Below the pieces are notes generated by a model. That model ran no database searches, was not told the DNA's origin, and was given only the letters and a program-made list of their open reading frames with translations. A DNA stretch of 64,000 nucleotides from Roseibacillus sp. (GTDB taxonomy: Bacteria; Verrucomicrobiota; Verrucomicrobiia; Verrucomicrobiales; Akkermansiaceae), in the NCBI GenBank assembly GCA_002686085.1, contig NZAC01000001.1, positions 62,001 to 126,000 on the forward strand. Reading direction: 5' to 3'. A program made the translations under genes and the position numbers. This document shows positions 34,907 through 43,849 of the stretch, one piece after another. How positions within the stretch are numbered: the first letter of the stretch is position 1; each line of letters starts with the position of its first letter.

Positions 34907-35947
34907 ATGAAGAAGTATATTGATCACGTTGATCGTGGTAGAGAATTGAACTCATCCCAGGTCAGTGAGGTGGTGCAGCTTCTAGTGGACGAAGATGCCG
35001 ATCCTGTTGAAAAAGCTCAATTTCTGGAGGTGTTTGCGAAGAAAGGAGAGACTGCTCCGGAGATCGCTCTTTTCGTCTCTGAGTTGCTCGAGCGAGCTGT
35101 CGACCCCGAAGTCGTGCCCGGTTCGCTGGAACAGCCAACTATCGATGTTTGCGGAACCGGTGGGGACAAACTAAATCTTTTCAACGTCTCCACGACGTCA
35201 ATGTTCGTGATAGCTGCCGGTGGAGCGGCGGTGTTTAAGCATGGCAACAGAGGTATTACCTCGAGAAGTGGTGGAGCCGACGTGCTCGAGGAGCTTGGGG
35301 TGCGTATCGATCTTCCAGCCGAAGGTTTCAGGGATTGCCTCGCGGGAGCCGGGTTAGGATTTCTTTTTGCTCCAATGTATCACCCCGCATTCAAGGCTAT
35401 TATGCCCGTTCGCAAATTACTGGCAGAGAAAGGGGTTCGAACTATCTTCAACCTGATAGGTCCTCTTCTTAACCCAGCGAGACCAGCATGCCAGCTGGTG
35501 GGGGTGTTTAGTCCGGAACTACCCCCCGTCTATGCCGATATTCTTCAGCGGTTGGGGCGTAGATCCGCATGGGCAGTACATGGAGAAACTCAGGATGGCC
35601 GCCCAGTAGACGAACTGAGCACGATGGGGCAGACCACGATTTGCAGGGCTTTTGATGGGGAAAATGTGGAGGAGGTGATTCATCCCCATGATTACGGGAT
35701 GAGAGTAGTTGGACCTGAGGATTTGCAGGGGGGAGATGCGCGGGAGAATGCCCATCTCCTCACTGAGATTCTTGCTGGTCGAGATACAGGTCCCCGCCTC
35801 GATATTGTTTTACTTAACGCAGGTGCAGGCTTGGCGTGTGCCGGTCTGGCAAAAGGTCTTGGCGCAGGAATTCAACGGGCGCGTGAACTCGTCGAATCGG
35901 GCGCGGCGCTTGAGAGGTTACGATTGCTACAGAAGATAGCGGGCTAG
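34907..35947 (+). CDS. trpD: Anthranilate phosphoribosyltransferase
   Basis: Second step of tryptophan biosynthesis: joins anthranilate and PRPP. The 346 residues contain VCGTGGDKLNLFNVSTTS, with the PRPP-binding CGTGGD loop. Further family sequences are VFKHGNRGITSRSGGADVLEELGV, FLFAPMYHPAFKAIMPVRKLLAEKGVRTIFNLIGPLLNPA and VHGETQDGRPVDELS. Other trp genes are not nearby, so the pathway is dispersed. It may be co-transcribed with the thioredoxin-like gene 45 bases upstream. Confidence 0.95.
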   Translation: MKKYIDHVDRGRELNSSQVSEVVQLLVDEDADPVEKAQFLEVFAKKGETAPEIALFVSELLERAVDPEVVPGSLEQPTIDVCGTGGDKLNLFNVSTTSMFVIAAGGAAVFKHGNRGITSRSGGADVLEELGVRIDLPAEGFRDCLAGAGLGFLFAPMYHPAFKAIMPVRKLLAEKGVRTIFNLIGPLLNPARPACQLVGVFSPELPPVYADILQRLGRRSAWAVHGETQDGRPVDELSTMGQTTICRAFDGENVEEVIHPHDYGMRVVGPEDLQGGDARENAHLLTEILAGRDTGPRLDIVLLNAGAGLACAGLAKGLGAGIQRARELVESGAALERLRLLQKIAG

Positions 35948-36003
35948 CTGGACCAGCGAAGACCCAGAGCCATTACCTGCGCTTTCCGGTGTGAGGGTGA
36001 CTC

Positions 36004-37596
36004 TTATTTGTCCACAAGACGCTTCTCGGTTTCCGCGTCGAGGACTGAATAACGTTCCCGATGGAGATTTGGGTCACTGCGGAATATGAGTCGACCAGTG
36101 TGACCGCGTTCCAGTTCCATGAGGATGTTTGCATCCTCGGATTTAAAGCGATTAAGCACATCGGGGCTCACGACCACAATCACATCACCAATCTCATCCC
36201 GCCTTGTAGACAGGATGGTATTAAGCTCGCGCTGGATCTCTACACTCATTGTCATTGTGGTCTTCACCTTGCCGGACCCAGCGCAATAGGGGCAGGGTTC
36301 AAGCAGTGTGTCTCGAAGACTTTCGTTGAGGCGCTGCCGAGTCATTTCCATAAGGCCCACAGCGGAGATCTGAAGCACCTGAGTCTTCGCACGGTCCCTC
36401 CGCAGGCGCTCCTTCATTGCACGGTAAACGGCCTGCTGATCTCTTCGGTGCCGCATGTCGATAAAGTCAACAACTACGAGCCCGCCAACGTTTCGTAGGC
36501 GCAGTTGGCGTGCGGTTTCATGGGCGGCTTCGATATTGGTTTCTAGGATCATCTTATCGACGTTTTTCGATCCTCGGTTCCGGCCGGTGTTAACATCGAT
36601 CGAAATTAGCGCCTCCGTCTCATCAATAACGATATAGCCACCGCATGGGAGCCAGACCTGACGAAGAAATGCTTCATCAATCTGTTTTTGAACTCCGATC
36701 TCATCAAATAGAGGTTGCTGAGTCTGCAGATAATGGACGCGTCTCTTTGCTCTGCCTGAGATTTTCTCGGCGATGAGCTTTATTTGTTCGGTAGTCTCTG
36801 CATCGTCGCACACTACTTGGTCGATTTCTTCGGTCAAAAAATCTCGGGCCGTCCGTTCTATGAGCTTTGGTTCCTCAAAAACACAGACGGGAGCCGGGTT
36901 TTCATCCCTCAGCTGCTCTACACCTTCCAGTTGCTCCAGCAACATGGCCAAATCGCGCACGAAATGCCGGTGGCGCTTTCCGGTTGCTACCGTTCGCATA
37001 ATAATACCCATGCCTTCAGGAACGGCAAGGCGCTGCATAATCCTGCGAAGCCTCGTCCGCTCCTCTGGATCTTCAATCTTGCGTGAAATACCAAACTGAT
37101 CTGCAAAAGGAGTAAGGACAAGATATCGACCCGGCAGAGAGACATTCGTAGTGACTCGCGGGCCCTTGTTGCCGATCGGCCCTTTGGAAACCTGAATGAC
37201 AAGCTCTGATCCTACAGGATAGAGCCTCGGGATATCTTTGGAGGTGATCTTCTTTGGACGGGCTCTTTTTTTCGACCGACCCTCCCGATGAATTTCCTCC
37301 ATACTGTTGTCGAGGGCGGCAGGAATGGCATCCCAGAAGTGGAGAAAAGCATTCTTCTCCATCCCGATATCGACAAACATGGCCTTTAGCCCAGGCTCAA
37401 TGTTTTTAACGCGGCCTTTGAAGATACTTCCGACGATATTCATATCTCCCTCCCGTTCGATCTCGTATTCCTCGAGCACTCCATCCTCGAGCAAAGCGAC
37501 TCGTCGCTCGAGTTTTTCGGCATTGATGACTATGGTGTTGCCTTCTCTGGCATCGATATTGCCGATCCGGAGGGCCCGTCTGATTTTTTTAAACAT
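36004..37596 (-). CDS. rng: Ribonuclease G/E family endoribonuclease
   Basis: Endonuclease for rRNA maturation and mRNA decay. It has 530 residues. The N-terminal S1 domain shows VGSIFKGRVKNIEPGLKAMFVDIGMEKNAFLH. The catalytic domain has GGYIVIDETEALISIDVNTGRN (metal-binding aspartates) and VGGLVVVDFIDMRH. The zinc-link motif CPYCAGSGK follows, then a short C-terminal extension. The length and lack of a long disordered tail fit RNase G or a minimal RNase E. It is the last gene of the mreB-mreC-mreD-mrdA-rng cluster, the conserved place of rng in many bacteria. Confidence 0.94.
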   Translation of the reverse strand: MFKKIRRALRIGNIDAREGNTIVINAEKLERRVALLEDGVLEEYEIEREGDMNIVGSIFKGRVKNIEPGLKAMFVDIGMEKNAFLHFWDAIPAALDNSMEEIHREGRSKKRARPKKITSKDIPRLYPVGSELVIQVSKGPIGNKGPRVTTNVSLPGRYLVLTPFADQFGISRKIEDPEERTRLRRIMQRLAVPEGMGIIMRTVATGKRHRHFVRDLAMLLEQLEGVEQLRDENPAPVCVFEEPKLIERTARDFLTEEIDQVVCDDAETTEQIKLIAEKISGRAKRRVHYLQTQQPLFDEIGVQKQIDEAFLRQVWLPCGGYIVIDETEALISIDVNTGRNRGSKNVDKMILETNIEAAHETARQLRLRNVGGLVVVDFIDMRHRRDQQAVYRAMKERLRRDRAKTQVLQISAVGLMEMTRQRLNESLRDTLLEPCPYCAGSGKVKTTMTMSVEIQRELNTILSTRRDEIGDVIVVVSPDVLNRFKSEDANILMELERGHTGRLIFRSDPNLHRERYSVLDAETEKRLVDK

Positions 37597-37649
37597 GGGT
37601 TGGAAAGTTGGTTGGTGGATTTGTGAATCGGGGAATGCGCTCTTGGGAT

Positions 37650-39800
37650 CTAATCCGTGCGGCGCCGGGTTTCCCGGTTTTGAGAGTTCCCCGAGTCTGC
37701 GTCGGGAGTGATTGAGGGCAGGGGGATTGCCCGGGGCCGTACTCGGACGGCTGTCCCGGGAAGCTGCGCCTCCTCAGCTTCCTCGCCTGTTTCGCCCTCT
37801 TCGTCAATAGCTAGCGCAAGAAGATCACCCTCAGGGAGGGCAATTTCTTCAATGGGCTCGAAATTTCCGGCCACTTCACCCATTCGCCGGAGGGGGAGTT
37901 TAAGGCCTTTTTCTGCAGCAAACAGACCTCTGAAGATAAGATTCACAAGTGGTCCGCACACTTTGCCCCCAGATTTGCCGTTTTGGACCATAACAGCGAC
38001 CGCATATCTGGGTTCTTCGAACGGACCAAATGCAACTGTCCATGCATTGTGAGACTTCTCTCCGAAATCCGTTGTCTGTGCCGTGCCGGTTTTGGCACCG
38101 ATTTCGACATCCTCGGGAGAAGCTCTTCTCGCCGTTCCTCCAAGTTCGTTCGCGGCCTTCCACATTCCCTGCCGTAGGTCTGCGAATTGTGCGCTATCCA
38201 TCCCCTCGGTAACGAGGTCAACTCTCAGCTCCGGGATATCACTTATCAAGATTCCTTCCTTAGGGTCCACTACCATCTTGATGATTCGCGGGCGGTAATA
38301 CTTGCCACCATTGGCTATACACGCGGTGAGGGCAGCTAGCTGCAGAGGAGTGGCTTCGCTTTCATCTTGTCCGATCGCAAGCATCGCCATTCGGGCCGGA
38401 GTCATCGACTCTCCCGGGTGGAGTTCACGGCGCCACCATTCACTACCCGGGATGATTCCTCGGTCCTCGGCAGGAAGTTTTACGCCTGTGGCCCTGCCAA
38501 GGTTCAGCATGTCAAAGGCGTTTGCCATGCGCTCGTTACCGAGCTCAGTGGATAGTTGCATAAAGTAGGGGTTGCATGAACGCTGGATGGCACTCGTGAG
38601 GGAAAGGGAGCCATGTCCTACCGTTTTCCAGCAACGGATTTTCAACCTTCCGGATCTGCCAAACTTGAGGTGCCCCACACAGTTGTGACCAAAATCTCCC
38701 TTGCTGTGCATGCATGCTGCGATCGCTGTTGGTAGCTTGAAAGTAGATCCAGGAGTGAAGCTAGAGAGGGCCCTGTTGATTAATGGGTAAGCCTTGTTTG
38801 CCTTGTAGTCCTCCCATTTCGAACCCGAGATACTTGGAATGAATTCGTTGGGATTATAGTTGGGGAGGGAAGCCATCGCGAGGATTTCCCCCGTGCGGAC
38901 ATCCATTACCACTGCGGCAGACCTTCCTGTTTTCCTCAAAACATTTTCGACCAGAAACTGGATTCGGGCATCAATAGTCAACATCACTTGACTCCCTTGA
39001 TCCGGGGCGATTCGCTCGTTAAGGACCTCGCCAAGAATTCGGCCCTTCTCGTTTTTTCTAAGAACGCGACGGCCGGGTGATCCGCGGAGAAAAGTGTCCA
39101 TGGTTGCCTCTACTCCGGTGGAACCCACCGCATCGCCAAGATAGTGATCGTATTCCTCCTTTGCTTTATCAGGTATATCGCCCTTTTCCCATTGTTTGAG
39201 ATATCCCAAAATATGGCAGCCAAGAGTTCCGAAGGGATACTGCCGACGGGGTCTCACGGTTACGTAGACGCCTGCCATCTCGAGGTTGTGCTCAGCCAAG
39301 CGTGCGAACTGCTCATATGTGAGGTCCACCGGGAAGGTGAAGGGGATCAAACCTCCATGAGTGACATAGTGCTTTTGGAGCGCGGAGGAGCTATATTCGG
39401 CCGCGATTCCGTGATGCTCGAGTCGCGGGACGATCCCATCCTTGATGATACGGACAATTTCCCGACTTCGTTCGGAGGTAGGGACCGCCATTCCGATTTG
39501 TCGACGACCGGGCTTCTGTTTTTCAGAATGTTGCCTTTCCCATTCCTGGTGAATCTCGTCGAGATTAAGGACAAGTTCGTAATTACGTAGGTTTTTTGCA
39601 AGTAACTGGCCGTTACGGTCGACAATGGTTCCTCGCACCCCGGGGTCACGAATAGCAATCGTCGTCTCACCGGGAATGAGCTTGCGGTAGTATTCGGTAT
39701 TGACGATCTGATAGTCGTAAAGACGACTCAGTAGAGTCCCTCCTCCAAAAAGCACAATTGCAGTGAGGAGATAAAGTCGGAAGCGATAACGTGATTCCAT
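37650..39800 (-). CDS. mrdA: Penicillin-binding protein 2 (elongation transpeptidase)
   Basis: Monofunctional class B PBP that crosslinks peptidoglycan during elongation, partner of RodA. It has 716 residues, with one N-terminal membrane helix (LYLLTAIVLFGGGTLLSRLY). The dimerisation domain includes RDPGVRGTIVDRNGQLLA. The transpeptidase domain has the catalytic SxxK as S352-T-F-K355, SxN as S408-C-N410 and KTGT (GAKTGTAQT). The C-terminal region is an acidic, Ala/Pro-rich tail ending in basic residues. It is 15 bases downstream of mreD on the same strand. Confidence 0.95.
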   Translation of the reverse strand: MESRYRFRLYLLTAIVLFGGGTLLSRLYDYQIVNTEYYRKLIPGETTIAIRDPGVRGTIVDRNGQLLAKNLRNYELVLNLDEIHQEWERQHSEKQKPGRRQIGMAVPTSERSREIVRIIKDGIVPRLEHHGIAAEYSSSALQKHYVTHGGLIPFTFPVDLTYEQFARLAEHNLEMAGVYVTVRPRRQYPFGTLGCHILGYLKQWEKGDIPDKAKEEYDHYLGDAVGSTGVEATMDTFLRGSPGRRVLRKNEKGRILGEVLNERIAPDQGSQVMLTIDARIQFLVENVLRKTGRSAAVVMDVRTGEILAMASLPNYNPNEFIPSISGSKWEDYKANKAYPLINRALSSFTPGSTFKLPTAIAACMHSKGDFGHNCVGHLKFGRSGRLKIRCWKTVGHGSLSLTSAIQRSCNPYFMQLSTELGNERMANAFDMLNLGRATGVKLPAEDRGIIPGSEWWRRELHPGESMTPARMAMLAIGQDESEATPLQLAALTACIANGGKYYRPRIIKMVVDPKEGILISDIPELRVDLVTEGMDSAQFADLRQGMWKAANELGGTARRASPEDVEIGAKTGTAQTTDFGEKSHNAWTVAFGPFEEPRYAVAVMVQNGKSGGKVCGPLVNLIFRGLFAAEKGLKLPLRRMGEVAGNFEPIEEIALPEGDLLALAIDEEGETGEEAEEAQLPGTAVRVRPRAIPLPSITPDADSGNSQNRETRRRTD

Positions 39801-39815
39801 GGGCGGGTTCGGCCT

Positions 39816-40415
39816 CTAGTAGGCAGTGTTCCTTTCACGGGCGAGGCCCTCGTAGCTGATCGTGTGGTGAAACAACCCTGCTAGCCTGTAGAGAACCCAG
39901 AAGACCATCGGACACAGGAGCATTGTCAGCAGCGCCGTAAAGCTGATTTTAAGAAAGAGGGAGTGGGTAAGAATGAGGTCACCACGAACAAAAGTGATGC
40001 AAAGATATTCGGCGGACAGGTAAAGGAATACGGCGATCCCGGCGAGAAGAGCGGACACATGCCACTTACCCTCACGGAACAATGGTTGCAGCCCCTGCAT
40101 AAAGAATCCCATCAGGCCGTAAAGGACGATCGAATAGCCAAATTTCACATCGCCCCCGGGATTATCATAGACTTCAGGATTTCCCAGAAGTGCCGCGGGG
40201 AGGGGAGTTATGACATGCTGAGCGTCCCATAGAAATCCGGCTGTAAAGGCCAGCAGGAGCATAGGACCAGCTCCAACGGTTACGGCAGAGCAAAGAAACA
40301 CCAGAGGAACAAGGAGGATTCCGGCATCGCAAAGTGATTGGAACGTGGGAGTAAACTGCTGAAAGATACAGGCAGTTATAACCAGAAACAGGAGACTTAA
40401 ATGATACCAGCCCAT
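39816..40415 (-). CDS. mreD: Rod shape-determining protein MreD (probable)
   Basis: A 199-residue integral membrane protein with about five to six hydrophobic segments (for example YHLSLLFLVITACIFQQFTP, PLVFLCSAVTVGAGPMLLLA, FTALLTMLLCPMVFWVLYRL). Sequence conservation in MreD is low; the call rests on topology, size and position between mreC (4 bases upstream) and mrdA. It would link MreC and PBP2 to the MreB filament. Confidence 0.8.
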   Translation of the reverse strand: MGWYHLSLLFLVITACIFQQFTPTFQSLCDAGILLVPLVFLCSAVTVGAGPMLLLAFTAGFLWDAQHVITPLPAALLGNPEVYDNPGGDVKFGYSIVLYGLMGFFMQGLQPLFREGKWHVSALLAGIAVFLYLSAEYLCITFVRGDLILTHSLFLKISFTALLTMLLCPMVFWVLYRLAGLFHHTISYEGLARERNTAY

Positions 40416-40418
40416 GCG

Positions 40419-41234
40419 TTATCCCTCGGGTTCATTCTTCTGAGCGATAATGAACACGACACCAAGTTCATCAAAGTTTACGGAAGGCTGAACCAATGCG
40501 ACTCCCTCAACGGGGCCGGGTGTGTATTCTTTAACGGTCCCTATCAATAAATTCGAAGGAAAGAGCCCTCCCTTGCCGGTAGTAATCACCTTCATCCCGG
40601 GTAGAATTGCCGCCTCGCGCGATAGGTGTCGGAGGATGAGTCGCGGCTCTTCTCCGTAACGACCTCGCGTCCCGTGAAGTATGCCGACCTCCGGGGTGCC
40701 GGCGACTTGGACGGAAACCTGGCACCGCTCGTCAGTAAGCAGTATCATACTACAGGTGTCTTCAGAGGCGATGTCGACCTTTCCCGCAAGTCCTCCCGGG
40801 GCAATGACGGGAACGCCAGCCCCGATAGAATCCCTCTGCCCTTTGTCGATGATCGCAGTTTCCCACCAAGTGGCTGGCTGCCGTTTTATCACCCGGGCAG
40901 CAATAACGTTCAGCCGGGACTTTTCCTTGAAATCGAGGGCGCGTCGCAATTCCGCATTTTCAGTTTCGAGTTCACGCAGTCTGCCTTCAATAGAACGGAG
41001 TTTGATATACTCCTCCTCAATGGCGCGAAGCTGGTTCTCCAGATCCTTGGAGTGCTCGATTTCCTCAAGAAAAGTGCGGGCGTGGCTTTCGATCGAAGAT
41101 CCACCCTTTAAAAAGGGGGTAATAGTCGCGTAGTAGGTTTGTTGAATGCGCCTCACCGACCTCTCACTGAGGGTGACTACCCATGTGACGCCACAGATAA
41201 AAAGCACAAGCGCGATGAAATTCAGTGGTTTCAT
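40419..41234 (-). CDS. mreC: Rod shape-determining protein MreC
   Basis: Bitopic membrane protein of the elongasome, 271 residues. It has an N-terminal membrane helix (FIALVLFICGVTWVVTLSE) and a coiled coil at about 55-100. Two beta-barrel lobes carry ARVIKRQPATWWETAIIDKGQRDSI, VIAPGGLAGKV and the family sequence SMILLTDERCQVSVQV. It is 43 bases after mreB and immediately before mreD. Confidence 0.94.
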   Translation of the reverse strand: MKPLNFIALVLFICGVTWVVTLSERSVRRIQQTYYATITPFLKGGSSIESHARTFLEEIEHSKDLENQLRAIEEEYIKLRSIEGRLRELETENAELRRALDFKEKSRLNVIAARVIKRQPATWWETAIIDKGQRDSIGAGVPVIAPGGLAGKVDIASEDTCSMILLTDERCQVSVQVAGTPEVGILHGTRGRYGEEPRLILRHLSREAAILPGMKVITTGKGGLFPSNLLIGTVKEYTPGPVEGVALVQPSVNFDELGVVFIIAQKNEPEG

Positions 41235-41277
41235 GACGGTTATGCGGTCAGGATGGAAATGTCCTCACATCCATTAT

Positions 41278-42303
41278 TCAAAGTTCGGAGCTCGTCAATT
41301 TACGCAAGAAATCAAGTTTATTCAGGACTTTGCCAGTGCCCTCTGCCACTGCGCTGAGAGGGTCCTCGGCGATGTGAACAGGTAGTCCGGTTTCTTCGTG
41401 TAAAAGTTTGTCCAATCCGCGGAGCAAGGCGCCTCCTCCTGCGAGGACGAGACCCCGATCGACAAGGTCCGCTGCCAATTCGGGCGGGCATCGTTCAAGG
41501 GTTGTCCGAACCGCATCAACAATATTATCCAGTGGATCCCGCATGGCTTCACGGATTTCCTGGGAAGTAACTGTGATTGTTTTAGGCAGGCCAGAAACGA
41601 GGTCGCGCCCCTTCACTTCCATGCTTCCCTCTTTGGCGAGGGCAGCTGCCGACCCGATTCGGATCTTGATATCTTCCGCAGTTCTCTCACCTACCATTAA
41701 ACTGTAGGAACGCTTCATGTAATTGATGATCGATCCATCCAACTTGTTTCCGGCTGTTCTTACGCTTCGGGAATACACGATGCCAGACAGTGAAATGATT
41801 GCGACTTCGGTAGTGCCCCCACCAATGTCGACGATCATATTTCCGGCGGCCTCTTGAACCGGAAGGTCAACTCCTATGGCGGCCGCCATGGGCTCCTCAA
41901 TCAAAAAGACTTCCCGTGCGCCCGCCTGTTCAACGGACTCCTTAACCGCACGACGCTCAACGGCGGTAATCCCTGAGGGAATTGCGACCACGACCCGGGG
42001 GTGTGAACGACGTTTATGGCTTACTTTGCGAATAAAGTGCCTGAGCATTGCCTCTGTCACCTCAAAATCCGCAATCACACCGTCTTTGAGTGGACGGATC
42101 GCGATAATGTTACCCGGAGTCCGGCCCAACATACGCTTTGCGTCATCACCAACCGCGACTACTTCGTTACTGCCGGCCTTGACGGCAACCACGGAAGGTT
42201 CCCGGAGGACGATTCCGTGATCCTTAATGTTGACCAGCGTGTTGGCTGTCCCAAGGTCGATACCCATGTCCTGGGAAAGCATTCCGAAGAGTTTGGCAAA
42301 CAT
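41278..42303 (-). CDS. mreB: Rod shape-determining protein MreB
   Basis: Actin-like ATPase forming membrane-associated filaments that organise lateral wall synthesis. The 341 residues contain [29 protein letters not shown] (phosphate 1), [63 protein letters not shown] (phosphate 2) and [16 protein letters not shown] (adenosine motif). First gene of the mreBCD-mrdA-rng cluster; its promoter should lie in the 296-base spacer upstream. Confidence 0.97.
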   Translation of the reverse strand: MFAKLFGMLSQDMGIDLGTANTLVNIKDHGIVLREPSVVAVKAGSNEVVAVGDDAKRMLGRTPGNIIAIRPLKDGVIADFEVTEAMLRHFIRKVSHKRRSHPRVVVAIPSGITAVERRAVKESVEQAGAREVFLIEEPMAAAIGVDLPVQEAAGNMIVDIGGGTTEVAIISLSGIVYSRSVRTAGNKLDGSIINYMKRSYSLMVGERTAEDIKIRIGSAAALAKEGSMEVKGRDLVSGLPKTITVTSQEIREAMRDPLDNIVDAVRTTLERCPPELAADLVDRGLVLAGGGALLRGLDKLLHEETGLPVHIAEDPLSAVAEGTGKVLNKLDFLRKLTSSEL

Positions 42304-42599
42304 ATAGTCAGGCTAAATAGTTTGGAAAGATGAAGTGTTTTTACCTGCACCGGGCAGGGGTGCAAGCCTTCCGTAGGGCATTACGCAGAAACCGGAACAA
42401 AAAAGCTTATGCCTCAGAACACGGGATGACTTCAGCAACGAAGCGACGGAAGCGCGGCGCTGTTGAATGCGCAAAGGTTGCTTGCGAGCGGGGAAGAAGT
42501 TAGTTCTTCCTGTTTCGGGCCATACTCCAGCTTCTAATAGGCTTTTGAAGCATGCACTTACTGCGTAAAAATGCGTGCTATCAACTAATCACGAACAGT
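42304..42599. other. 296-base spacer upstream of mreB
   Basis: No gene seen. It contains a perfect small hairpin GGAAGAA/TTCTTCC with loop GTTAG (42492-42510), placed between the end of parA and the start of mreB on the minus strand. It may terminate or process the parA transcript. No parS-like palindrome was recognised. Confidence 0.4.
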
Positions 42600-43403
42600 T
42601 TACCGCGTTGCCTTGATTGGAAGGGCCTTTAGTTTGTGCCGGCGCAGAAACTCCTTTGCGGCTGCATCGTAGGACTCGCTACCAGTGCCGTTTGGATCCC
42701 ATTCAAAGATGGTTTTGCCATGACTGGGAGCCTCGCCGAGGCGGATGGTTCTCGGAATCACGCTGCGATAAAGCCACTCAGGAAAGTAATTTTTCACCTC
42801 CTGAACAACTTTTCGAGAAAGGTTGGTTCTGCCGTCGTACATCGTCATTAAGATTCCCTCGATTTTCAGGCGGGGATTCACGCCTGAATCCCGGATTTGC
42901 TCGATAACCTGCAGAATTTTTGACAGCCCCTCGAGGCCGAACCACTCGCACTGGAGGGGCACTAGGACCTCATCCGCGGCCGAAAGCGCAGAAGTCATGA
43001 GTACTCCCAGTGAGGGCGGGGTGTCGATGATGCAGAAATCGTATTTAGGCCTTTTTTTGGCCTTCCGGAGAATATTCTGCAGGATTAGGAGGTGATCTTC
43101 CATTCGGGCCAGTTCGATTTCGACTCCGGCGAGGTTCATTTCTGCCGGAATAATGGAGAGATTCGGATGCGGGGTGGATTGAATTTTTGAATCCAGAGTC
43201 GCGCCGCCCAACAAAACATCATAAATGCTGGCGTCGATAGCATCATCGGGATCAACCCCCAGACCGCTTGTGGCATTGGCTTGGGGGTCCAGATCGATGA
43301 GTAGAGTGCGCTGGCCGCGGCGTGCGAGTGCCGAAGATAGGTTCACTGCGGTCGTCGTTTTGCCGACTCCTCCTTTTTGGTTAGCGATTGCGACAACCTT
43401 CAT
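42600..43403 (-). CDS. ParA/Soj-type chromosome partitioning ATPase
   Basis: 267 residues from an ATG preceded by ACAGGA. The N terminus is KVVAIANQKGGVGKTTTAVNLSSALA, with RTLLIDLDPQANATSGLG, the Walker B equivalent YDFCIIDTPPSLGVLMTSAL and PLQCEWFGLEGLSKIL, all typical of chromosomal Soj/ParA. The frame is open further upstream to 43646, but the family begins here. A ParB gene is not adjacent, which is unusual because parA and parB normally lie together; the region upstream is non-coding. It may be co-regulated with the mreB cluster downstream. Confidence 0.92.
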   Translation of the reverse strand: MKVVAIANQKGGVGKTTTAVNLSSALARRGQRTLLIDLDPQANATSGLGVDPDDAIDASIYDVLLGGATLDSKIQSTPHPNLSIIPAEMNLAGVEIELARMEDHLLILQNILRKAKKRPKYDFCIIDTPPSLGVLMTSALSAADEVLVPLQCEWFGLEGLSKILQVIEQIRDSGVNPRLKIEGILMTMYDGRTNLSRKVVQEVKNYFPEWLYRSVIPRTIRLGEAPSHGKTIFEWDPNGTGSESYDAAAKEFLRRHKLKALPIKATR

Positions 43404-43849
43404 TCCTGTCCGTTGATCTCTATTAGGCTTGGAACCACAGTGAGAACCTCCGGAGATAGAAATGGCAAAACCGACAGGGAAAGGGAACCGGAAAATGCGG
43501 GTGGGACCGGTGGCGGATTCTGGGAAATGGGCTGCTACCAGGTGTTTTTTAGTGAAAGCGTGAGATCTGCCGAGATAAAAGCAACCTTTAATAACTTCAC
43601 ACAATATATGTAATGCGGATTTGCCTAGAGAGACACTAATCTCCAAGTTTAAGTCCTATCGTTGCTCTCTCTCCGTAACTTCCCCAAGCTTTCTCGCTAA
43701 ATTGAGGTACTGCGGGACTACCTCCCTTTGTCAGGCAGACCGAATGAATTGACTCTATTCCTGCAATTTGGTGACGGTCAGGACTCCTGCCCGTCTCGCG
43801 CGATTTTAGTAGCTGGAATTCGCTGTGTTCACCGGCTTTCGCGCAGAAT
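43404..43849. other. 446-base spacer upstream of parA
   Basis: No convincing gene on either strand. An AT-rich patch around 43585-43615 could include the parA promoter on the minus strand; the parA frame remains open to 43646 without family similarity. No repeat, tRNA or parS-like palindrome was recognised. Confidence 0.35.

Noticed and set aside
42600-43646. Extended parA start at 43646
   Set aside because: The extra 81 residues have no similarity to the family, whose members begin at the KVVAIANQKGG strand; the ATG at 43403 has a purine-rich ribosome binding site.
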